Source: a virus. Taken from it: a DNA stretch of 61,271 nucleotides. The stretch lies in the IMG/VR virus record IMGVR_UViG_3300032083_000576, positions 1 through 61,271 of that record; one strand, 5' to 3'. Under the pieces are notes generated by a model, which saw only the letters and a program-made list of their open reading frames with translations, ran no database searches and was not told the origin of the DNA. The position numbers were made by a program, and so were the translations under genes. Shown here one piece after another: positions 25,315 to 33,784 of the stretch (positions are counted from its first letter, which is position 1; every line of letters starts with the position of its first letter).

Positions 25315-26797
25315 CCACACACAAGTAATTCTTGGACCACCTGGAACAGGAAAGACAAGTACATTACTTGGTCTTATAGAAGACGAATTAGAAAAACAAA
25401 CAGACCCAACTCGAATAGGTTTTTTTACGTTTACGAAAAAAGCTGTAAACGAGGGCAAACAACGTGCGATGGAAAGGTTTGACTTATCGCAGAGAGATTT
25501 ACCTTTCTTTCGCACACTTCATTCATTAGCGTTTAGACAACTAGGGCTTTCTAAAGAAAGCGTTATGGATTTAAAAGATATAAGAGAACTAAACGAAGTT
25601 CTTAATTTAAGATTAACGGGTGGAGTAAATACTGATTCAGGACATTTGTTTGGCATGAGCCACGACGATCGACTAGCGTTTATAGAAAACCTATCCCGTA
25701 TGCGTCAAGTATCTTTAGAAGATCAATGGCACGATGTTGATGATGCAGTAGGTTGGTTTGAATTAGAACGTTACGCGCGAGGGTTACAGTTATTTAAAGA
25801 TGATAGGTTGTTAGTTGATTATACTGATATGTTAAAACTGTTTTTAGAAAAAGGAGACGTACCAAAACTAGAGGCAGTTTTTGTAGATGAGGCACAAGAC
25901 TTATCCCCCCTACAGTGGTCAGTGGTTCGTAAGATTATAAAAAATGCAGATAGAGTTTATGTTGCTGGCGATGATGATCAAGCAATCTATAAATGGGCAG
26001 GAGCCGATGTAGATTATTTAATTAAAAACGCAACTAATGCTACGATCCTAGAACAGTCTTATCGAATACCGTCAGCTGTTCATGAATTAGCGAGCCGATG
26101 TATTGGTCAAGTTAGATCCAGGATACATAAATCATGGTTGCCTAGAAAAGAAACAGGTTTAGTTAGGTGGGAGCCATCTATCGAATTGATCGATATGGAA
26201 AAAAGTGATTGGTTAGTTCTTGCGCGGACTAATTATTTACTAGAACAGATAGATGAATACTGTAGAAATGAAGGTTGGTTTTTTGAAGTTAAGGGAAGAC
26301 CTAGTATTTCTGAATCAAAAGTCAGAGCCGTACTAAATTGGCAAAAACTACAGCTAGGGGATAGTTTACCCCTTTCAGAATGCGTCAATCTGTTAAAATT
26401 TGTTAACGTTCGTAGGGCTAACTCCCTAGATGTTTTAGAGATTGACGCGATGATGACGCTAACTAGTCTTAAAGAACGCTTTCCTGACCTACCTGAAGGT
26501 GATTGGTACGATGCGCTTACAGGATTAAGCCCAAAAGACATCAGTTACATTCGAGCGATGTTACGTAGAGGAGAAAAAATTACTAAAGAACCTAGAATTA
26601 GGTTATCGACCATACATGCTGCAAAAGGTGGGGAGGCAACCAACGTAGTTTTGTTAACTGATATAACAAACAGGGTTTATAAAACATACCAACAAAATCC
26701 TGATGATGAAAACAGAGTGTTTTATGTTGGGCTTACTAGGGCAAAAGAAAACTTGTACCTTATTGAGCCCTCAACAACGCGCTGCTTCCAAATATAA
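25301..26797 (+). CDS. SF1 (UvrD/Dda-like) DNA helicase
   Basis: 498 residues. Motifs: ILGPPGTGKTS (Walker A, Lys18), FFTFTKKAVNEGK (Ia), VDEAQDLSPLQW (II), VAGDDDQAIYKWAGA (III), LEQSYRIPS (IV), a STIHAAKGGEATNVVLL region (V) and FYVGLTRAKENLYLI (VI). It is shorter than UvrD or Rep because the accessory subdomains are reduced, as in phage Dda-type helicases. It would unwind DNA in replication or repair, alongside the SNF2 protein. No DnaB-type replicative helicase is seen in the window. Confidence 0.92.
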   Translation: MTLPDHTQVILGPPGTGKTSTLLGLIEDELEKQTDPTRIGFFTFTKKAVNEGKQRAMERFDLSQRDLPFFRTLHSLAFRQLGLSKESVMDLKDIRELNEVLNLRLTGGVNTDSGHLFGMSHDDRLAFIENLSRMRQVSLEDQWHDVDDAVGWFELERYARGLQLFKDDRLLVDYTDMLKLFLEKGDVPKLEAVFVDEAQDLSPLQWSVVRKIIKNADRVYVAGDDDQAIYKWAGADVDYLIKNATNATILEQSYRIPSAVHELASRCIGQVRSRIHKSWLPRKETGLVRWEPSIELIDMEKSDWLVLARTNYLLEQIDEYCRNEGWFFEVKGRPSISESKVRAVLNWQKLQLGDSLPLSECVNLLKFVNVRRANSLDVLEIDAMMTLTSLKERFPDLPEGDWYDALTGLSPKDISYIRAMLRRGEKITKEPRIRLSTIHAAKGGEATNVVLLTDITNRVYKTYQQNPDDENRVFYVGLTRAKENLYLIEPSTTRCFQI

Positions 26798-26802
26798 AAA
26801 CT

Positions 26803-26834
26803 TCTTTACTTTGCACATAAAAGTAAAGGATAAT
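26803..26834 (+). promoter_or_regulatory. Early-type promoter with inverted repeat
   Basis: A CTTTACTTT box is followed by AAAGTAAAG and a GATAAT -10, 25 bases from the leading C. CTTTACTTT and AAAGTAAAG can pair, so this could also act as a small hairpin or operator. It precedes the methyltransferase gene. Confidence 0.45.
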
Positions 26835-26861
26835 TAAATCTGTTAAAAGAAAGGAGAAAAT

Positions 26862-27713
26862 ATGTCATCTATAAGAAAAAAATTAAAAGTTAATGAAAAC
26901 GATAGCAAAAATACTCGTATGGATTTAGCTTCTGCAGGAGTCCTAGGAAACTGGAGACCTGATGAATTAGCTCATATGAGTCGATTCGATAAAATTGCGA
27001 GTCTTGCTATAGAAGAGGCTAAATTGTTAGGCAGACCATTAGATACCTTAGAAATAGGTTGTGGTGAGTGTTGGTCTTTACGTGTGCTTTATAAAGCGTA
27101 CGTCGTAAAAAAGTCTGATATTATTAGTTCGTATAAAGGATACGATATTGATCCTGCCTGTGAACTAGATAATAGGTTCTGGTCTAACGGCGGTGGAGAA
27201 CTAAAAGATTCTACTTGGTTTAAGAATTTCAATGGCGAAATACGTATACAAGATTTAACAACTAATCCGATATTAGATATACCTGACGAAAGTATAGATT
27301 TCTTTTGGTCTACTGAAGTTATAGAACACATGGGTAGAGAATTTGTTCCACCATGGCTTGATGAAGCTGCAAGGGTTATGAGACCTGATGCTATCGCTTA
27401 TATATCAACACCCAACCATGACGGCTCTAACGATAAGTTGCCCGAGGATCATGTCTACGAATGGGGTTTTCAAGAATTAAAAGAAGAACTAGAAAGAAAC
27501 TTCCGTATAGAAGCAGTAACAGGTACGTTTATGCAAATGCCTAAATTAAAGAAAGCTATGTCTCAAGTAACTGAAATGAATGCTAGAGGGTGGAGCATAG
27601 AACAACTTTTAATGTTACAAGAACGTTTCGGTAAACAGTTTTTAAGAATGGCGGCAGCTGTATTCTATCCAGAGATAGCAAACAACTGCGCGTGGAGGCT
27701 CGTTAAGAAGTGA
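26862..27713 (+). CDS. SAM-dependent methyltransferase
   Basis: 283 residues with a Rossmann-type class I fold: motif I TLEIGCGECWS (residues ~63-72), YKGYDIDP (motif II), IDFFWSTEVIEHMG (post-motif II) and AARVMRPDAIAYISTP. No DNA-methyltransferase NPPY/DPPY or PCQ motif was seen, so the substrate is unclear; a small molecule, a modified base or a protein are all open. It has the extended RBS GAAAGGAG and a promoter-type motif upstream. Its stop overlaps the modification-type gene that follows. Confidence 0.82.
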   Translation: MSSIRKKLKVNENDSKNTRMDLASAGVLGNWRPDELAHMSRFDKIASLAIEEAKLLGRPLDTLEIGCGECWSLRVLYKAYVVKKSDIISSYKGYDIDPACELDNRFWSNGGGELKDSTWFKNFNGEIRIQDLTTNPILDIPDESIDFFWSTEVIEHMGREFVPPWLDEAARVMRPDAIAYISTPNHDGSNDKLPEDHVYEWGFQELKEELERNFRIEAVTGTFMQMPKLKKAMSQVTEMNARGWSIEQLLMLQERFGKQFLRMAAAVFYPEIANNCAWRLVKK

Positions 27714-28594
27714 TTCACGAACTACGAGAAAGACTCGATACCTACTTTTATTGGATACACGAACGGGAAACTATTCGTTTAAATAAAGAAGTAGAACAAA
27801 AACCACCACCTTGGACGGATGATTCTATCTTACAAAAGTTTAAGTTTTGTCAAGTCTTTCGAGAAGATGATAGAACAACACGTTGGTTTAGAACTCATAT
27901 CCGAGACCCTTACCGAGACGACCCTGAGGTATTAATGGCTACGGTAATCTTCCGTTGGTTTAATTACATAGAAACAGGAAGGACTTTAGTAAAGAATAAA
28001 CTACACCTAGAGTGGGATAGAAAGAAAGCTATCGAAGAAATAACAAAACAAAATAAATGGGTAACAGGTGCTTATATTGTTAAGACACCTAACCGCATGG
28101 ATAAAGTAACAGGGGTGGCTGAATGTATATCCCATATGTGGGGAGATAGAGAAAAGCTAGTAGAAAAAATACTCGCGACTAATTCATTAGAAAAATCTTG
28201 GAACATATTAAGAGATTATCCGTACATGGGTCCATTCATGGCTTATGAGGTCATAACGGATTTAAGACATACTTATTTATTACGAGATGCTGAAGATATA
28301 CTAACTTGGGCTAATGCTGGTCCAGGAGCCATGCGGGGACTTAATAGGCTCGCGGGCAGAGAACTTGGGTTCTGTAAACGCAGTCACCCGTGGAACGAAG
28401 AAATGAGAAACTTATGGGAAATATCTCGTGAAAAACTCAACCCTAACTTAATCGATTTAGATAAGTTTGAAATGAGAGAGATAGAAGGAGGACTTTGTGA
28501 ATTTGATAAATACTCTAGAATTCTAAATGAAGAGGGAAGAACACGAAGTGTATATAAGTATAACGAAGATCTACCTTTGGTAGAAGAAATATAG
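27710..28594 (+). CDS. Thymine-modification type protein (5-hmdU kinase helical / aGPT-PPlase3-like)
   Basis: 294 residues with a GTG start that overlaps the upstream stop. The N-terminal pattern PPWTDDSILQKFKFCQVFRE, then DDRTTRWFRTHI and a FRWFNYIETG stretch, is the hallmark I associate with the family described as 5-hydroxymethyl-dUMP/DNA kinase helical domain or alpha-glutamyl/putrescinyl-thymine pyrophosphorylase clade 3. A helix-hairpin-helix-like LRDYPYMGPFMAYEVITDLR at ~165-185 suggests DNA binding of glycosylase type. A thymidylate synthase homologue follows 230 bases later, which supports a thymine-modification pathway. The exact reaction is not established. Confidence 0.72.
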   Translation: MIHELRERLDTYFYWIHERETIRLNKEVEQKPPPWTDDSILQKFKFCQVFREDDRTTRWFRTHIRDPYRDDPEVLMATVIFRWFNYIETGRTLVKNKLHLEWDRKKAIEEITKQNKWVTGAYIVKTPNRMDKVTGVAECISHMWGDREKLVEKILATNSLEKSWNILRDYPYMGPFMAYEVITDLRHTYLLRDAEDILTWANAGPGAMRGLNRLAGRELGFCKRSHPWNEEMRNLWEISREKLNPNLIDLDKFEMREIEGGLCEFDKYSRILNEEGRTRSVYKYNEDLPLVEEI

Positions 28595-28606
28595 AAAGGA
28601 GAAAAG

Positions 28607-28828
28607 ATGAGCGGATATAAAGATATAGCTATAGATTTATTAGAACAATACGGGGATGTAGTAGATATATATTACACACAGTTTTTAGAGGTGGCTTTCT
28701 TTTTAAAAGTACCTGCAAGCTACGAAATGGCTTTAGGTTTCTTAAAAAAGAAACTACCACAACTTACAGACGAACAATTACATTTCCTAATTAACGAAAT
28801 AACAAGCGCATACCAAGATACGATATGA
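28607..28828 (+). CDS. Small helical protein
   Basis: 73 residues with its own extended GAAAGGAG site. It is acidic and helical (MSGYKDIAIDLLEQYGDVVD). It sits between the modification-type gene and the thymidylate synthase homologue, overlapping the latter by four bases. No family is recognised. Confidence 0.7.
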   Translation: MSGYKDIAIDLLEQYGDVVDIYYTQFLEVAFFLKVPASYEMALGFLKKKLPQLTDEQLHFLINEITSAYQDTI

Positions 28829-29868
28829 AAGTAATTCGAGCAAGAAACGTAAACGACGCTCTACTATTGGGATTAGATTTATTCCAAGACCCTCGTAACT
28901 TTCGTGAACAAGAAAGCAGGAACGGAACAACTTACGAGGCATTAGAACCTGTAACAACAGTATATGAAAAACCATGGGAAAGAGTATTGCTTCTTAAGAT
29001 ACGAGACGCTAATCCATTTTTTCATTTTATAGAGGGCTTATGGATGTTGGCAGGTCGTAAAGATTTAGCGCCATTAACTCGATATGTTAAATCTATGGAG
29101 AACTTTTCTGACGACGGAGAAACTCTATGGGGAGCCTACGGTTGGCGATGGAGAGATTATTTTCATAAAGACCAAATTACTATGGTTATTGATATGTTAC
29201 GTAAAAACCAAGACGAAAGACGATGCGTATTACAGATGTGGGATGCTAATAAAGACCTTGCACGAGCTAGTAAAGACGTGCCATGTAATACGAATATCTA
29301 TTTTAAGATACGGGATAAAAAACTACATATGACTGTTTGTAATCGTTCTAACGATATGCTTTGGGGAGCTTACGGTGCTAACGCAGTTCATATGTCTATG
29401 TTACAAGAATATATCGCAGGACATCTTGAAGTCGAAATAGGAACATATAGACAAATTAGTGATAGTTTTCACGTATACCATAACGAAGTATGGGAAAGGG
29501 TAAAAGGTTTAGAAATAGACCCATGGACTTATTCTAATTTAAAGAACCCTTACGATACGCTAGAAGGGATCGTATATACCAACTTTATAACTAACCCTAA
29601 AACTTTTGATCGGGAGTTAGATCGATTCTTTAATATGCCTCCTGAGGATATAGATTTATATCAAGACGGGTGGGAAAATGCTGCTTTTGTAGATATAGCA
29701 TTACCCATGGTAAGGACGTTTAACGCACATAAAAACAAAGATTACATACAAGCATATCGAGAAGTTATGAAAATTCTACCAAACGACTGGATGACAGCTT
29801 GTTTTGATTGGATTAAAAAGAGAGATTTATCTTGGACACTTAATAACGAAGGAGGAAACAATGGATAA
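28825..29868 (+). CDS. Thymidylate synthase / dUMP hydroxymethylase homologue
   Basis: 347 residues of the ThyA fold. Recognisable elements: FFHFIEGLWMLAG (catalytic-side Glu70), the phosphate-binding pair in DERRCVLQMWD (Arg132/133), the nucleophile Cys154 in DVPCNTN, GAYGANAVHMSM (Asn186, the dUMP-recognition Asn rather than the Asp of dCMP hydroxymethylases) and SDSFHVYHNE. In ThyA the Cys is usually followed by His; here it is Asn. The canonical hydrophobic ThyA C-terminus is replaced by a longer, charged one. These differences and the neighbouring gene leave open dUMP hydroxymethylation instead of methylation. Confidence 0.85.
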   Translation: MKVIRARNVNDALLLGLDLFQDPRNFREQESRNGTTYEALEPVTTVYEKPWERVLLLKIRDANPFFHFIEGLWMLAGRKDLAPLTRYVKSMENFSDDGETLWGAYGWRWRDYFHKDQITMVIDMLRKNQDERRCVLQMWDANKDLARASKDVPCNTNIYFKIRDKKLHMTVCNRSNDMLWGAYGANAVHMSMLQEYIAGHLEVEIGTYRQISDSFHVYHNEVWERVKGLEIDPWTYSNLKNPYDTLEGIVYTNFITNPKTFDRELDRFFNMPPEDIDLYQDGWENAAFVDIALPMVRTFNAHKNKDYIQAYREVMKILPNDWMTACFDWIKKRDLSWTLNNEGGNNG

Positions 29869-30220
29869 TAAGTGGGAAAGTATGCGCGATATAGCGCAAT
29901 TAGACTTACAAGCGCTTAAAAAAGCTGAAGAGTCTTATGGGAATTCATGGAGACGACGCGGTGGCGTGGGTGCTTTTATGATGTTGGCACGTAAGTTCGA
30001 TAGGATCGAGCACCAAGCTGAAAAGCACGGGTGGGATATATTTGAGGCAGGCGAAGTCTATAAAGGCGAAGCTGGTCTACTCGATGATATACGAGATTTG
30101 CGTAGGTATCTGATACTTGTCGAGGAGTTTATTCTCGATAACTCAGGTGATATTAATAACGAAGACACGGAGGAAGAGTCATGGGATGGTTCAACTGGTT
30201 CAGAAGAACAAAACCAATAG
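29861..30220 (+). CDS. DUF1599-like nucleotide-modification associated protein
   Basis: 119 residues. GGAGG at 29851 fixes the ATG at 29861. The pattern KAEESYGNSWRRRGG, FMMLARKFDRIEH and LLDDIRDLRRYLILVEEF resembles the small helical DUF1599 group, which is often linked to nucleotide modification or MazG-like pyrophosphohydrolases. This fits its place just after the thymidylate synthase homologue. The match is by eye and moderate. Confidence 0.6.
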   Translation: MDNKWESMRDIAQLDLQALKKAEESYGNSWRRRGGVGAFMMLARKFDRIEHQAEKHGWDIFEAGEVYKGEAGLLDDIRDLRRYLILVEEFILDNSGDINNEDTEEESWDGSTGSEEQNQ

Positions 30221-30510
30221 TAGCTGACTCAGAGGGTAAAAGCCCTTTTGAACAAGCTAAAGAAATCTTGTCACAAGATAATAAAAAAGAGGATATTATT
30301 TCTCAAAAGATGGAAGAAGCAACGGTAGAACTCGAAAAGTTCGAAGAAGCTGATATCGTTAAAGAAGTTCCTAAAAGGGCTCGGACTAATAAAGGAACTT
30401 ATAAGTCAGACGATAAATCTACACCTGATGTTAATGAAGCTTGGGAAGGTGGTAAATCACCAAAGCCTAAGAAAAAGACTGTAAAAGTCATTAGGAAGAA
30501 AAAGAAATAA
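30181..30510 (+). CDS. Basic-tailed linker protein
   Basis: 109 residues. The Trp/Arg-rich N-terminus MGWFNWFRRTKP is followed by an acidic helical middle and a Lys-rich tail ending KVIRKKKK. GGAGGAAG upstream supports the start. It overlaps the polymerase ATG by one base. The charge pattern suggests a nucleic-acid-binding accessory of the polymerase, which is an inference. Confidence 0.65.
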   Translation: MGWFNWFRRTKPIVADSEGKSPFEQAKEILSQDNKKEDIISQKMEEATVELEKFEEADIVKEVPKRARTNKGTYKSDDKSTPDVNEAWEGGKSPKPKKKTVKVIRKKKK

Positions 30511-32369
30511 TGCAACAATCTCCAATATTCGCTCCTGAAAGTAACTGGTCTATACCAGAAATCTTTCCTAAATTTGCAGATAACGAACGTATAGCTATAG
30601 ATTTAGAAACATATGATCCACACTTATTAACTTCAGGTCCAGGATGGGCTTCGAATCGTGGTCATGTGGTAGGAGTGGGTGTTGCCACTAAAGATTGGAA
30701 AGGTTACTTTCCGATTCGTCATGAAGGCGGTGGCAACCTTGATGAGGCAGTTGTTTTGCGGTGGGTGAAAAATACTCTATCTTCTACGAAGAGAGAAGTA
30801 ATCTTCCATAACGCACTTTATGATGTTGGATGGTTGAGAAGAGAAGGAGTGGACGTAAAGGGTAAAATCCTTGATACTATGTTTGCTGCTCCAATCGTAG
30901 ATGAGAACCGATACTCTTACTCTCTTGATTCATTAGGACATCTATATTGTGGGGAAAAGAAGGACGAATCGTTGCTGCAAGATGCTGCCTTAGCATGGGG
31001 AATAAATCCTAAGTCCGAAATGTATAAACTTAATTCTAAATATGTCGGACCATATGGAGAACAAGATGCTGCTTTGACATTAAAGCTGTATGAAAAATTA
31101 AAAATAGAATTACAAGAACAAGGATTAGAAGCAATCTACGACTTAGAATGTAAATTAATCCCTTTATTGATCGAGATGCGTTGGAGAGGTGTCCGCGTAG
31201 ATGAACAAAGAGCAGAAGATATAAGTAAAGACTTATCGCTCAAAGAACAAAAACTATTAGTAGAAATTAAAAGAAAGTACGGTGAAGATGTAAACCTCTG
31301 GGCTAATGCTTCTTTACAAAAAGTATTCGATAAAAACAATCTACCTTATCCTAGAACAGAAAAAGGTATGGCTAGTTTCCAAAGGCAATGGCTTGAGGGT
31401 CACGAACACGAGCTACCTAAGATGATAGTACAAGCTAGGAAACTTAACAAAGCTAGGACTACATTTATTGAAAAGATGATATCAGAACACGCGGTTAACG
31501 GAAGAATACATGCAGAAGCACATCCGTTACGTAACGACTCAGGTGGTACGGTTAGCGGTCGTTTTAGTTACAGCAACCCTAATCTACAACAAGTGCCTGC
31601 CCGTGATCCAGAGATAGGTAATCTAATTCGTTCTTTATTTATTCCAGAAGAAGGTTGTCAGTGGGGTGTGTTCGATTACTCACAACAAGAACCTAGACTT
31701 ACCGTACATTACGCTAATAAGATGGGTTTGGTAGGGGCTAAAGATGCCGTAACCGCCTATAGGGATAAGAACGCGGACTTCCACCAGATAGTGGCGGATA
31801 TGGCTAAAATACCCCGTAAACAGGCTAAAAATATTAATCTAGGACTTAGTTATGGAATGGGTAAAGCTAAACTTGTAAAAGAACTAGGATTAAACGATTC
31901 AGAAGCAGAAGTTCTACTTGCTCAATACCATGAAAAAGTGCCGTTTATTAAAGGATTACAAGATCAATGTGCTCGGGTCGCTATGGATAGAGGATATATA
32001 AAAACACTTGCGGGAAGAAGGTGTCACTTCGACCTATGGGAACATAAGTACGATAAAAGCTTACCGTTGCCATTGGAAGAAGCTAGAGAAAAATACGGAG
32101 ACGTTTTAAAAAGGTCTTATACATATAAAGCCCTTAATAGACTGATTCAAGGTTCGGCAGCTGATATGACAAAATTAGCTATGCTCGGACTGTGGGAAGA
32201 AGGAATAGTTCCCCACGTACAAGTTCACGATGAGGTGGACATATCTATACATGATAATGAACAAGCAGCAACAGTTTCAAGAATAATGGAAAACTGTGTC
32301 GAACTTGCTGTTCCCCTTGTAGTAGATACTGAACTCGGTCCAAACTGGGGATCAACGGAGGAAATTTAA
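30510..32369 (+). CDS. Family A DNA polymerase with 3'-5' exonuclease
   Basis: 619 residues. Exonuclease motifs: IAIDLETYD (Asp31, Glu33), FHNALYDVGWL and YGEQDAALTLKLY. Polymerase motifs: A in VFDYSQQEPRL, B in RKQAKNINLGLSYGMGK and C in VQVHDEVDIS. There is no 5'-nuclease domain, as in T7 gp5. In motif B the residue equivalent to E. coli Phe762 is Leu, a natural variant linked in viral surveys to slower synthesis. It is the main replicative polymerase of the phage and the end of the core replication block. Confidence 0.95.
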   Translation: MQQSPIFAPESNWSIPEIFPKFADNERIAIDLETYDPHLLTSGPGWASNRGHVVGVGVATKDWKGYFPIRHEGGGNLDEAVVLRWVKNTLSSTKREVIFHNALYDVGWLRREGVDVKGKILDTMFAAPIVDENRYSYSLDSLGHLYCGEKKDESLLQDAALAWGINPKSEMYKLNSKYVGPYGEQDAALTLKLYEKLKIELQEQGLEAIYDLECKLIPLLIEMRWRGVRVDEQRAEDISKDLSLKEQKLLVEIKRKYGEDVNLWANASLQKVFDKNNLPYPRTEKGMASFQRQWLEGHEHELPKMIVQARKLNKARTTFIEKMISEHAVNGRIHAEAHPLRNDSGGTVSGRFSYSNPNLQQVPARDPEIGNLIRSLFIPEEGCQWGVFDYSQQEPRLTVHYANKMGLVGAKDAVTAYRDKNADFHQIVADMAKIPRKQAKNINLGLSYGMGKAKLVKELGLNDSEAEVLLAQYHEKVPFIKGLQDQCARVAMDRGYIKTLAGRRCHFDLWEHKYDKSLPLPLEEAREKYGDVLKRSYTYKALNRLIQGSAADMTKLAMLGLWEEGIVPHVQVHDEVDISIHDNEQAATVSRIMENCVELAVPLVVDTELGPNWGSTEEI

Positions 32370-32713
32370 TGAGAGGAATCTCAAAACAAAAAGCTGACGA
32401 AAACTCAATACGATACAGGTCTATTTACGATAAATGGTTATCAGAAGAAGCACTTACTCTATCTGAATTAGGAGAAGAGTACGAGGTAACTAAACAACGT
32501 ATGTGGCAGATCATCACTAGATGCAAACTCGGTAACGGAGATTATTATTACGGAGTAAAACTTGCTAGAGATAAATGGTCTGAACTCTACTCTACTTATA
32601 GAGATAAAGAACAAACTCGATTAGCTTTTAATGAATGGTTGGAAAATAATAAAATTAAAGTGATAGGCAATAATAAAAAAGTTGCACCACATACAGGATG
32701 GGATATGTTCTAA
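32369..32713 (+). CDS. Sigma-region-4-like helix-turn-helix protein
   Basis: 114 residues. EALTLSELGEEYEVTKQRMW (residues ~29-48) followed by QII has the form of sigma-70 region 4: the LTLSELG helix, a turn, then a TKQRMWQI recognition helix. No region 2 is present, so it is not a full sigma factor. It may be a transcription regulator that redirects host RNA polymerase, for example toward late genes. It overlaps the polymerase stop and the next ATG. Confidence 0.68.
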   Translation: MRGISKQKADENSIRYRSIYDKWLSEEALTLSELGEEYEVTKQRMWQIITRCKLGNGDYYYGVKLARDKWSELYSTYRDKEQTRLAFNEWLENNKIKVIGNNKKVAPHTGWDMF

Positions 32714-33354
32714 TGTTCGAAGAAGAAAGGTTATGTGAGTATTGTGGGGCAGAGTATGTGACAAAAACACAGACTCAGTTATTTTGTAGTAAAGAATGTA
32801 AGCAACAAAATCAATACGATAAAAATAAAAATCCCTACAGTATAACCAATCTTACAGAACATCGTTTCACAGAAGTCCCAAACAGCTACGGAGAATATTA
32901 CGTAGATCCTGAAATACTTCGTCAAGCAGAACTCTACTCAGATTGTGCTGTAGATGCTAATTTTGGATATACCAGTGAAATTCAAGAAGACTCAGATGAT
33001 TTACATATGATTTTGCGTAGTGAATATTCGTATCAAAAAGCTAGGTATGAAAAAAGACATAACGCTAAATACAGTGGTAGAAATTATTGGGAAGCAAAAC
33101 TTCTAAGAAACTATCATAGAAAGAAAGTAGGAGTTCCCGAACTACCGACTATTCGATACCATAGTTTCGAAAGGCAACTAAATGAACATCATGAACAAAA
33201 ACAAGGTAAAAAACTTAAAAAGTCTGCACCATCAGAAGCAGAACTACAAACTCCAGGATTTACTACGATCACTCCTATGAAAACAAAGAGCGGTAGATTA
33301 ACTTCAGAAATATTAGATAATGTCAAAAGAAAAAAATCTGTGGGCTCTACTTAG
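32713..33354 (+). CDS. Zinc-finger protein of unknown function
   Basis: 213 residues. The N-terminus LCEYCGAEYVTKTQTQLFCS, then KECK, forms a C-x2-C / C-x3-C zinc finger of the type found in HNH-associated and phage proteins. The remainder is Tyr/Arg-rich without a visible nuclease motif. The start at 32713 overlaps the upstream stop; an earlier ATG at 32698 is less likely. It overlaps the nuclease gene that follows by 35 bases. Confidence 0.68.
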   Translation: MFEEERLCEYCGAEYVTKTQTQLFCSKECKQQNQYDKNKNPYSITNLTEHRFTEVPNSYGEYYVDPEILRQAELYSDCAVDANFGYTSEIQEDSDDLHMILRSEYSYQKARYEKRHNAKYSGRNYWEAKLLRNYHRKKVGVPELPTIRYHSFERQLNEHHEQKQGKKLKKSAPSEAELQTPGFTTITPMKTKSGRLTSEILDNVKRKKSVGST

Positions 33355-33709
33355 AGACAATATAAAAAAGGTACATTGGCAACGTATCGAAACAGGGATG
33401 ACAGGAGCAGGTGTACCTGATGTTAACGGCTGTGCTAAAGGCAAAGAGTTCTGGATTGAACTAAAAGAAATACATTCAGGTAACTCACTTACTCTACGTC
33501 CTATGCAAGTCGCTTGGCTTTCTAAACGTGCGATGTATGGTGGTCAAGTGTTCGTACTCGCTCGCAAAAACAATCAAATAAAACTCTTTCACGTCGATGG
33601 TATTGAACGAGCTCAAGAACTCGTAAAAGGTGGGTATAAATCTGACAGTCTTTTAATTCTTAATATTCCTTACGACTGGGATGCTCTTTATAGTGCTTTA
33701 CTCTCGTAA
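33320..33709 (+). CDS. VRR-NUC type nuclease
   Basis: 129 residues covering a PD-(D/E)xK nuclease core: GAGVPDVNG (Asp34) and EFWIELKE (Glu47, Lys49), followed by LRPMQVAWLSKRA and FVLARKNN. VRR-NUC proteins cut branched or flap DNA, so a Holliday-junction resolvase or repair role in phage recombination fits. The start lies inside the upstream gene. Length equals a stand-alone domain. Confidence 0.85.
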   Translation: MSKEKNLWALLRDNIKKVHWQRIETGMTGAGVPDVNGCAKGKEFWIELKEIHSGNSLTLRPMQVAWLSKRAMYGGQVFVLARKNNQIKLFHVDGIERAQELVKGGYKSDSLLILNIPYDWDALYSALLS

Positions 33710-33749
33710 GCGTTTAGGCTTTAATATAAGGCGTAGCGTAACAGCTACG
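33694..33749 (+). promoter_or_regulatory. Early-type promoter and 5' leader hairpin
   Basis: GTGCTTTACT lies at the end of the nuclease gene and a TAATAT -10 sits 26 bases after the C. Just downstream CGTAGC (33732-33737) and GCTACG (33744-33749) pair around GTAACA, forming a hairpin near the predicted transcript 5' end. It precedes the DUF932 gene. Confidence 0.5.
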
Positions 33750-33784
33750 ATCATTAACGTGCAACAATTAGAAAGGAGAAATAT

